DNA of 11,686 nt from Bacillota bacterium. GTDB lineage: Bacteria; Bacillota; Clostridia; Saccharofermentanales; UBA5734. Position numbers and translations under genes: made by a program. Below are positions 6,190-11,686 of this stretch, piece after piece. The DNA is taken from positions 1-11,686 of the forward strand of contig JAEXPB010000470.1 of assembly GCA_023438965.1 (NCBI GenBank), written 5' to 3'. Every line of letters starts with the position of its first letter. Position 1 is the stretch's first letter. Under the pieces are notes generated by a model that did not search any database, was not told the origin of the DNA, and worked only from the letters and a program-made list of their open reading frames with translations.

Positions 6190-7065
6190 ATGTATCGCCG
6201 CATCCAGGCCATCCAGCAGGGAAATCTGACCAGCGACGGCGCCGGTGTCCGTCTGCGCCGCGTTTTCGGCTATCATGACGTACCGCGATTCGACCCTTTC
6301 CTGATGCTCGATTATTTTGATTCCACCAATCCGGATGATTACATCAAAGGATTCCCCTGGCATCCGCACCGCGGCATCGAGACGATCACCTTCCTGTTTG
6401 CCGGCAAGATCAAGCATGGCGACAGCCTGAACAACAACGGCCTGATCGGCGATGGCGACTGCCAGTGGATGACCGCCGGCAGCGGCATCATCCATCAGGA
6501 GATGCCGCAGATCAGCCCGCACCTGTGGGGCGTTCAGCTCTGGGCCAACTTGCGCGCGCGGGATAAGATGACCCGGCCGCGCTACCTCGAGATCACTGCC
6601 GCCAAAGTGCCGCAAACCGAGCTGGACGGCAGCCGGATCCGGATCATCGGCGGCCGTTGCGCCGGCATCCGCGGACCGGCTCAGCGTCCGGATATCGATG
6701 CCAGTTTCCTGGACATCGCCATCGGTCCGCATCAGGCTTTTCAAATTGCCAAGGGACCGGAACAGCGGGTTCTGGCTTTGCTGGCGCAGGGCAAGGCTGA
6801 TTTTGACGGTCAGACGCCGCCGGTTGATCAACCGGGCAGTGTGGTCCTGTATGAAACCGGACCGGCTGCCGGCGAGCAGATCCGGATCGCCGCCGCGGCG
6901 AATGGCGCCCGGATCCTGCTGGTCTCCGGCCAGCCGATCGGCGAGCCGGTAGCCTGGGGCGGCCCGATTGTCATGAACACCAAAGAGGAGCTCGATCAGG
7001 CTTTCCGGGAATACCGCAATGGATCCTTCATCAAGAACCAATCGGAATTTGCCAGCATCCTGTGA
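6190..7065 (+). CDS. Pirin family protein (bicupin)
   Basis: A 291-residue cupin protein of the pirin family. The N-terminal cupin carries the metal ligands H58 and H60 (in WHPHRG) and H102 and E104 (in GIIHQEM), matching the His-His-His-Glu set of human pirin and E. coli YhhW. The C-terminal signature GEPVAWGGPIVMN and AFREYRNGSF (about 251-280) is typical. Bacterial members have been reported as quercetin 2,3-dioxygenases or as modulators of metabolic enzymes; which applies here cannot be told. ATG 6190 is chosen because homology begins there; the ribosome site is poor (only a run of G at 6176-6181). The same frame is open back to 5929, but that stretch overlaps the promoter and has no pirin-like content. 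It is divergent from uraA and convergent with the next gene, with no clear terminator in the 52-base gap. Confidence 0.95.
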   Translation: MYRRIQAIQQGNLTSDGAGVRLRRVFGYHDVPRFDPFLMLDYFDSTNPDDYIKGFPWHPHRGIETITFLFAGKIKHGDSLNNNGLIGDGDCQWMTAGSGIIHQEMPQISPHLWGVQLWANLRARDKMTRPRYLEITAAKVPQTELDGSRIRIIGGRCAGIRGPAQRPDIDASFLDIAIGPHQAFQIAKGPEQRVLALLAQGKADFDGQTPPVDQPGSVVLYETGPAAGEQIRIAAAANGARILLVSGQPIGEPVAWGGPIVMNTKEELDQAFREYRNGSFIKNQSEFASIL

Positions 7066-7117
7066 GCCTCAACCGGCTGTGCATCTGACCCGGCGCCGGA
7101 CCGTGGCGGTTCAGCGC

Positions 7118-8878
7118 TTAACCCAGATCGTGGCTGATACAGACAGATCGTCCGGTTGACAGGTCTTCCAATTCAATCAGCAGGACATATTTCTGGCCGG
7201 TTTCCAAGGGAACCAGTCCGGTTTGGCGAACGAGGAGTTCCATGTCGCCTGGACTGACTGGCAGGCGGCTGTAGATGGATCGGGCAATATGGGCGTTGGC
7301 GTCCCTGGCATTGCCGGTGCAGGCGATGACCGATGCCGTCAGGTACAGCATCGCCGCATCGCTGCCGGCCGGCGCAATATGCAGGGTAAAGGCGGTACTG
7401 CTCCTGGCGGTCAGCTGCAACCCCGGCTGATCGAGCAGATAATTCCATTTGTAGATCCGGGTCAAAGGGTCCAGCGGCGTCCCGGTCCGCGTATCGCTGG
7501 TGCCGCCGCTTTTCAAGCCAAAGGCCAGATGGGCCTCGCCGGTCGGGCTGGTGGCGCCGACCCGGCCGATGATATCGCCCTTGTGCACATAGGAGCCGAC
7601 GCGGATCCAGGCCGGGATGTAATGGGTGATCAGTCCGCCATATAAGGCATGGTAAATGACGCCGCCGATATCCGAGTCAATCAGGATGGTCATGCCATAG
7701 TCGGCGGTCTGGCCGCGAAAGACGACATGTCCGCTCTGGGCGGCGACAACCAGTGCCCCGGTATTGTCGCAAACGGCCTGCCGGATATGAACCATGCTGT
7801 AATTGAAGGCGTTTACCGGCTCGGAGCCGGTAATTTGCGTGGTGGAAGGCACCGGCCACATCCAGACTGCCAGCGGCATGTCTTTGGCCAGCGGCCAGCA
7901 ACCTTCGATTTCATGGGCCAGACCCGGACTGACCGGTGTCAGGTTCCATTGTTGGGTGGCATAGGACGCCGGTGAGTATTCCGCCAGGGTAACCGGCGTA
8001 TCATGGCCGGCTCCGTCCTGGAAGCACAAGGCCAGGCCGGGATCCGCCACCGACAGGATGGAAACGGAGCCGTCCCAGTGCCGGACCGCGGACCAGACCT
8101 GGCGGGTCCAGCCGGCGGTGTCGGTCATCAGGTCAATGTCCATCCCGGCTGCCGGGGCCAGGCTGCCGGTCTCCAGCGTCAGCTGCAGGCCTTCGACACT
8201 GCGGGCCGAACGGATCCGGAAATGGTTGCCGCCGATGTTCTCCAGACGGAAATGCTGATATTGGAAAAGGTCGAAGGTGCGTACCAGGACGCCGGATGCC
8301 GCCTCATCCTGGTCGGCGGTGAGGAAGCAGCCGCTGGTCCCCGCTTCGAGCAGATAGGTGCCGTCGCTGAGCGCAATATCCGGCTGACTGACATAAACCG
8401 TGCAAAGCCGCAGGTATCGGCCATCCTCGGCTCGCGCGGCAATGGTAGCCATGCCGTTGGCCAGTGCCGTCACCTGGCCGCTCTGGTCGACGGCGGCGAC
8501 TTGCTGGTTATTGCTGCTCCAGATGGCCCACCAGTATGGCGAATCGGCGGCCAGGCTGGCCGGCCGCAGAGAAAGCCGCGTGCCGGCCGTGAGATAGATC
8601 CGGGCAGCGGTCAGCCTTGCCAGCTGCTGCGCCATGACTTCCAGCAACCGGCCGGCTGCCTGGGGACATCCGGCGAGCCAGCTTGCCCCGGCGGATATAG
8701 TCCGGCCGATGGCGCTGACCGATTGCCGCAGGAGACCGCCCGAACCGGGGGCGGCCGTATCCGGGTTCCGGGCAAACGAAGTCGGACCCAGCAGAAACAG
8801 AACCATGAACAGGGCCAGCAGCAAGCCGATCAGCTGTTTGATCCGGCGACACACCATCCGCATCACCCGCATGCCCAT
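7118..8878 (-). CDS. Secreted multidomain protein: BIG2-like, ricin-type trefoil, degenerate M23 peptidase
   Basis: A 586-residue export candidate. Residues 1-37 look like a signal peptide or anchor (basic start, hydrophobic 16-31, possible cleavage after SFA). About 89-163 resemble a bacterial Ig-like BIG2 domain (IYLTAGTRLSL, WSSNNQQVAAVDQSGQVTAL, GMATIAA). About 168-316 resemble a ricin-type beta-trefoil, with repeated strands and a QxW-like QQW at 309-311. About 360-458 match the M23/LytM fold (VVAAQSGHVVF, VRVGSYV-like IRVGSYVHKGDIIGRVG, GEAHLAFGL). Of the expected M23 zinc ligands only His364 is kept; the paired Asp is Ala368, and the second His of the HxH motif is Ala452 (His450 remains). 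The YGHL-type His appears to be Gly415. It is therefore probably inactive and may bind wall or an amidase. The start is uncertain: M1, M3, M6 and M8 are all possible and none has a strong ribosome site. It follows the NimA-like gene by 29 bases on the same strand. Confidence 0.85.
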   Translation of the reverse strand: MGMRVMRMVCRRIKQLIGLLLALFMVLFLLGPTSFARNPDTAAPGSGGLLRQSVSAIGRTISAGASWLAGCPQAAGRLLEVMAQQLARLTAARIYLTAGTRLSLRPASLAADSPYWWAIWSSNNQQVAAVDQSGQVTALANGMATIAARAEDGRYLRLCTVYVSQPDIALSDGTYLLEAGTSGCFLTADQDEAASGVLVRTFDLFQYQHFRLENIGGNHFRIRSARSVEGLQLTLETGSLAPAAGMDIDLMTDTAGWTRQVWSAVRHWDGSVSILSVADPGLALCFQDGAGHDTPVTLAEYSPASYATQQWNLTPVSPGLAHEIEGCWPLAKDMPLAVWMWPVPSTTQITGSEPVNAFNYSMVHIRQAVCDNTGALVVAAQSGHVVFRGQTADYGMTILIDSDIGGVIYHALYGGLITHYIPAWIRVGSYVHKGDIIGRVGATSPTGEAHLAFGLKSGGTSDTRTGTPLDPLTRIYKWNYLLDQPGLQLTARSSTAFTLHIAPAGSDAAMLYLTASVIACTGNARDANAHIARSIYSRLPVSPGDMELLVRQTGLVPLETGQKYVLLIELEDLSTGRSVCISHDLG

Positions 8879-8907
8879 ACCGGGCGTGCCTATCGATATA
8901 GGGCTGC

Positions 8908-9381
8908 TTACTTCATCAGGCGCTTGCCGCAGAATTCGTCGGCCTGCAGCCGCAGGACCTGGGTGATTGCCAGCGCCTGCCGGTCGTATGCCCAGTCGTC
9001 CCGGCCGCTGTAATGTCGCATCAGAACTTGCAGACCGTGAATCCGCTCGTTCGGATCGGCAAGGATCTCGATCCGGCCGCTGCCGATCAAGCTTTCATAA
9101 TTCATCGAATACCGGCAGGCTTGGTCGCCGGGAACCAGCTGGTGCAGCCGGTCCATCTGGAAGCAGGCCCGGTTGTTGCGCCGGATGATGTCCAGCTTGC
9201 GACCGGCGACCGCGCAGTGGAAGTACAGGATCAGCCGGTTGCCCGACCATTCATGGCCAAAGTTCATCGGCACAACGTACGGCTGATCGCCGTCAGCCAG
9301 CCCCAGATGGCATACCTCGCAGGACGACAATATCGCCTCCAGATCAGATTGGGCGCTGATTTCCCGTTGTGCTTTTCGCAT
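8908..9381 (-). CDS. NimA-like FMN-binding protein (pyridoxamine 5'-phosphate oxidase superfamily)
   Basis: A 157-residue split-barrel flavoprotein. The order of motifs matches the 5-nitroimidazole reductase (Nim) group: MRKAQREI at the start, CEVCHLGLADGDQPYVVPMNFG (21-42), LYFHCAVAGRKLD (52-64), RNNRACFQMD (68-77), YESLIGSGRIE (95-105) and a final FCGK (150-153). Nim proteins bind FMN and reduce nitro groups; some confer nitroimidazole resistance, but most chromosomal homologues are uncharacterised, so resistance should not be assumed. ATG at 9379-9381 follows GGGTGGATGG, a moderate ribosome site. A good minus-strand promoter lies about 55 bases upstream. The secreted M23-like gene begins 29 bases after the stop, so the two are probably one transcript, an unexpected pairing. 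Confidence 0.92.
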   Translation of the reverse strand: MRKAQREISAQSDLEAILSSCEVCHLGLADGDQPYVVPMNFGHEWSGNRLILYFHCAVAGRKLDIIRRNNRACFQMDRLHQLVPGDQACRYSMNYESLIGSGRIEILADPNERIHGLQVLMRHYSGRDDWAYDRQALAITQVLRLQADEFCGKRLMK

Positions 9382-9434
9382 CCATCCACCCGACTTTCCA
9401 TCCGGCTGCCGGAAGACCCCGGCTCTCTGTCTCT

Positions 9435-9463
9435 ATTATCGCCCCCCGGCCGAACGATGACAA
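9435..9463 (-). promoter_or_regulatory. Promoter for the NimA-like / secreted protein operon
   Basis: On the minus strand TTGTCA (9458-9463) and GATAAT (9435-9440), each five of six to consensus, are 17 bases apart. It is placed about 55 bases before the NimA-like start and is back-to-back with the carboxypeptidase promoter. Confidence 0.65.
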
Positions 9464-9496
9464 TAGGCGAGTGAAGAAGCGGGCGTGATTACCGGT

Positions 9497-9525
9497 TTCA
9501 CGCGGGCCGGGCAAACTGTTATAAT
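9497..9525 (+). promoter_or_regulatory. Promoter for the D-Ala-D-Ala carboxypeptidase
   Basis: A perfect TATAAT (9520-9525) with an extended -10 TG (9517-9518) lies 17 bases after a partial -35, TTCACG (9497-9502). Transcription should start near 9532, about 25 bases before the ATG. The -35 elements of this and the divergent promoter are 33 bases apart. Confidence 0.75.
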
Positions 9526-9556
9526 TAATCGTAAATAAATTACCCGGAGGACCTGG

Positions 9557-10813
9557 ATGATCAGAAGGAAATCCCTGACTGCTTTTTTGCTGACAGCGCT
9601 GCTGCTCGTTTTAACTGGCCAGCCGGTTGCGGCAAGTGCCATCTGGAACGGGCCGGCCAGCCAGGTTTCTGCTGCCGGCGGGCGCTGGCCGGCGATCAGC
9701 GAGCTGGAGGGAAAGGCCTGGGTGGTATATGACTGCCAGACCGGCCAGACCGTTCTGGAGCAATCCGGTGATGCGGCCCTGTATCCGGCCAGCACAACCA
9801 AAATCCTGACGGCGGTCCTGGTTCTGGAATCGATGCCGCTGGACCAGGTCATTACGGTCTCGGCCACTGCGGTCAAGCTGCCCTCCGGCTCTTCAAAAGC
9901 CGGTTTTCAGGCCGGAGAGCAGGTGCTCGTTCGCGACGCGCTGGCCGGCATGATGCTGGCTTCCGGCAACGATGCGGCCAACGCCCTTGCCGAAGCGTAT
10001 GCTGGCAGCCAGGAGGCCTTCGCCGCCATCATGAATCAGAAGGCGGTCCAAATTGGCCTGGTCAACAGCCATTTTTGCAATCCCAGCGGCCTGCACGATG
10101 ACGCACATGTCGCCACGGCCCGCGATATGGCCGTCCTGACCGCTTATGCCTTGAAAAACAACCGTTTTCGTGAACTGGTCGGCACGATTGCCTATTCCAT
10201 GCCGGCGACCAACAAACATCCTTATCCAGGCTGGGGATTGTTCATCAACACCAACCGTTTTCTCCAATTCGGCACGACCGCCCTGCAGTCCGAGTGGCTG
10301 GACCATTATGAGGGCATCAAAACCGGCAGCACCGATGCGGCCGGCAACAATCTGGTGGCCGCAGCGGTGACCAAATCCGGCCATGAACTGGTTTCGGTCA
10401 TCCTGGGGGTGCCGCTGAACAGCAAGACCGGCAATCCCTTCATTTATTCGCGCACGCTTCTGGAAACCGCCGCCCGCCGGCTGGCGGACGCACCCGCCGC
10501 CTCGCCGGCGGCTTCCCCCTCGCCGGCGTCGACGGCTTCGCCTGCCGCGACGGGAACGGCGCCGGCTGTTTCAACCAATCCGGCCGCTACTGCCGGAACC
10601 AACGATGCAACGGCAGTCCGGACGGAGCCGGAGAACACGGCTGCGGGTCCGGCTGCCTGGTGGCTGGCGATCGGCGGCTTTTTCCGCGCCAATCCCTGGC
10701 GGGCGGCTTTCCTGGCTTTGCTGCCCGTTACGTTGCTGCTGGGCCTGCTTTTCGGTCTCGGTCGCCGGAAACGCCGGCCCCGGATACGCCCGCGCCGGGT
10801 GAATTCGCGCTGA
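9557..10813 (+). CDS. D-alanyl-D-alanine carboxypeptidase (peptidase S11) with C-terminal membrane anchor
   Basis: A low-molecular-weight penicillin-binding protein that trims the terminal D-Ala from peptidoglycan pentapeptides outside the membrane. The 418 residues comprise a signal peptide (cleavage probably after ASA, residue 28) and an S11 catalytic domain of about 42-310. All three active-site motifs are present: S79-T-T-K82, S136-G-N138 and K255-T-G257. A Pro/Ala/Ser/Thr-rich linker (about 312-366) and one membrane segment (about 381-402) follow, with a very basic cytoplasmic tail (RRKRRPRIRPRR). The PBP5 C-terminal beta domain and amphipathic anchor of DacA are absent, so anchoring is by a true transmembrane helix. 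CGGAGG at 9545-9550 supports ATG 9557. The response regulator begins 47 bases after the stop with no terminator, so they are probably co-transcribed. Confidence 0.95.
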   Translation: MIRRKSLTAFLLTALLLVLTGQPVAASAIWNGPASQVSAAGGRWPAISELEGKAWVVYDCQTGQTVLEQSGDAALYPASTTKILTAVLVLESMPLDQVITVSATAVKLPSGSSKAGFQAGEQVLVRDALAGMMLASGNDAANALAEAYAGSQEAFAAIMNQKAVQIGLVNSHFCNPSGLHDDAHVATARDMAVLTAYALKNNRFRELVGTIAYSMPATNKHPYPGWGLFINTNRFLQFGTTALQSEWLDHYEGIKTGSTDAAGNNLVAAAVTKSGHELVSVILGVPLNSKTGNPFIYSRTLLETAARRLADAPAASPAASPSPASTASPAATGTAPAVSTNPAATAGTNDATAVRTEPENTAAGPAAWWLAIGGFFRANPWRAAFLALLPVTLLLGLLFGLGRRKRRPRIRPRRVNSR

Positions 10814-10860
10814 TCGGCGGGTTCCGGCGGCCGGTGTGTCCGATAATGGAGGTGGTGACT

Positions 10861-11586
10861 GTGCCGCGTATTCTGATTGTCGACGACGATGCCAAAATAG
10901 CCCGGATCATTGCCCGCTATCTGGAACAGGCTGGCTTTACCGCCAGCATTGCCCTGAACGGCGGCCTGGCTTTGACCGCCCTGCGCGAATCCCGTTTCGA
11001 CCTGCTGATCCTCGACGTCCTGCTGCCGGATACCACCGGCCTGACGATCTGCCAGGTTCTGCGCCAGGCTGCCGGTGATGACAATCCGGCAATGGCCACG
11101 CCGGCCGGCGTGCCGGTGCTGATGCTTTCGGCACTTGGCCTGACCGACGATATTGTCGGCGGCTTGCGCTGCGGCGCTGACGATTACCTGGTCAAACCTT
11201 TCGAACCGCGTGAACTGGTCGAACGGGTCCGCGCCTTGCTCCGCCGGCACCAGCGCGAAGAACTGCCGGATGTTTGCCGGGTTGGCAATCTCCTCCTGGA
11301 TGTGACGGCCAGGTCTGCCCGCTGCGAAGGCCATACCGTTGAACTGACCCGGCGTGAATATGACCTGCTGGCCTGGCTGGCCGCCCGCCCTGGCCGTTCC
11401 TTCAGCCGCGACCAGCTGCTGGACGGTGTCTGGGGCTGTGATTTTGCCGGCAGCGACCGGGCGGTCGACCTCTGCGTGCTGCGCCTGCGCAGCCGCCTGG
11501 AAGCGGCGGGCTGGGTCGGCGCACGGATCGACACGGTTTGGGGTTCCGGCTACCGGCTGACTGTGCTGCCGGCGGAGCAACCGTGA
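10861..11586 (+). CDS. Two-component response regulator, OmpR/PhoB family
   Basis: DNA-binding regulator of 241 residues. The receiver domain (1-128) has the acidic pair D8/D9, phospho-acceptor D52 (LLILDVLLP), S90 in place of the usual Thr, and K112 (DDYLVKPF). The winged-helix effector domain (about 140-236) has LTRREYDLLAWLA, the recognition-helix region SDRAVDLCVLRLRSRLE and the wing VWGSGYRL. The loop between receiver helix 3 and strand 4 is longer than usual (about residues 70-84). GTG 10861 is chosen because the family normally starts a few residues before ILIVDDD, and GGAGGTGG lies at 10848-10855; an in-frame ATG at 10846 overlaps that site. It follows the carboxypeptidase by 47 bases. 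Its stop codon overlaps the next start (TGATG at 11584-11588). Targets are unknown; proximity suggests cell-wall genes. Confidence 0.95.
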   Translation: MPRILIVDDDAKIARIIARYLEQAGFTASIALNGGLALTALRESRFDLLILDVLLPDTTGLTICQVLRQAAGDDNPAMATPAGVPVLMLSALGLTDDIVGGLRCGADDYLVKPFEPRELVERVRALLRRHQREELPDVCRVGNLLLDVTARSARCEGHTVELTRREYDLLAWLAARPGRSFSRDQLLDGVWGCDFAGSDRAVDLCVLRLRSRLEAAGWVGARIDTVWGSGYRLTVLPAEQP

Positions 11587-11686
11587 TGACTCCCTTGACA
11601 GGCGCGTCCGCCGGCAAGGTTCCGAAAGGTCCGTTCGCCAGGCGGCAGGGCCGTGGGCGGGCCGGGTTGCGGGCGGTGGAGGGGGG
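11586..11686 (+). CDS. Start of a coupled downstream gene, probably the sensor histidine kinase (partial)
   Basis: An ATG at 11586 shares its A with the response regulator's TGA stop and opens a frame without stops to the window end (33 codons). The visible peptide starts MTPLTGASAGKVPKGPFARR and is rich in Arg and Gly. A basic stretch before a first membrane helix would be normal for a kinase, but no domain is visible yet. The assignment rests on the common regulator-kinase gene order and the coupled start, so it is inference. Confidence 0.5.
   Translation, partial: MTPLTGASAGKVPKGPFARRQGRGRAGLRAVEG
11655..11673 (+). other. G-quadruplex motif near the window end
   Basis: Four GGG runs (11655-11657, 11659-11661, 11664-11666, 11671-11673) with loops of 1, 2 and 4 bases fit the G3+N1-7 consensus on the coding strand. 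Additional G runs lie at 11648-11650 and 11681-11686. It falls in the first codons of the putative kinase gene. Confidence 0.45.

Noticed and set aside
5908..7041. 377-residue minus-strand frame opposite pirin reaching into the uraA start
   Set aside because: It crosses both promoters and the pirin gene, whose metal ligands are intact, and has no recognisable domain.
8003..9013. 336-residue plus-strand frame opposite the secreted protein and NimA-like gene
   Set aside because: It spans two convincing minus-strand genes and their junction; the composition is that of a shadow frame.
10490..10620. Low-complexity GCC/TCG-rich tract
   Set aside because: It is the coding sequence of the Ala/Pro/Ser/Thr linker of the carboxypeptidase, not a separate repeat element.
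10444..11580. 378-residue open frame on the minus strand opposite the carboxypeptidase and response regulator
   Set aside because: It lies antisense to two genes with intact motifs, is rich in Arg/Gln/Ala as expected from complement frames of GC-rich genes, and matches no family.
1..11686. CRISPR arrays, transposases, integrases, attachment sites, tRNA genes or toxin-antitoxin pairs
   Set aside because: I looked through both strands and saw no regularly spaced repeats, terminal inverted repeats with target duplications, tRNA-like cloverleaf or matching protein motifs.

Overview
This is a GC-rich stretch of bacterial chromosome carrying mostly housekeeping and cell-envelope genes. Strong AAGGAGG-type ribosome binding sites, SigA-like promoters, a nfeD-floA pair very close to Bacillus subtilis YqeZ/YqfA, a SHOCT membrane protein and secreted BIG2/RICIN/M23-type architecture suggest a high-GC member of the Bacillota, probably Clostridia-like. 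That placement is inference from gene content. I see no tRNA, rRNA, CRISPR array, insertion sequence, phage gene or known defence system. Because of the GC content, long antisense open frames shadow nearly every gene; I treat them as artefacts.

Layout. Positions 19-1251 (+) encode an unrecognised membrane-anchored, helix-rich protein, followed by a family I inorganic pyrophosphatase (1334-1870, +). A small SHOCT-domain membrane protein (2007-2411, +) ends at a textbook terminator. A strong promoter then drives nfeD (2580-3119), floA (3191-4183) and an unrecognised 78-residue protein (4254-4490). This unit converges on a NCS2 uracil permease (4565-5911, -) at one symmetrical bidirectional terminator. 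The permease and a pirin (6190-7065, +) diverge from a 278-base region with back-to-back promoters and several palindromes.

After the pirin comes a minus-strand pair transcribed from near 9435. It holds a NimA-like flavin-binding protein (8908-9381) and then a 586-residue secreted protein (7118-8878) with BIG2-like, ricin-type trefoil and degenerate M23 (LytM) domains. Divergent from this pair, a D-Ala-D-Ala carboxypeptidase with a C-terminal membrane anchor (9557-10813, +) is followed by an OmpR-family response regulator (10861-11586) and the first codons of a translationally coupled gene, probably its sensor kinase, cut by the window end.

Functional reading. Three themes recur: membrane organisation (NfeD, FloA and the small protein), cell wall (carboxypeptidase beside a two-component system, and a secreted M23-like protein that has lost metal ligands) and nucleobase/pyrophosphate metabolism. 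The points most worth following are the M23 pseudoenzyme architecture, the uncharacterised third gene of the floA unit, the operator-like repeats between uraA and pirin, and the orphan protein at the left end. I found no convincing evidence of a wholly new multi-gene system.
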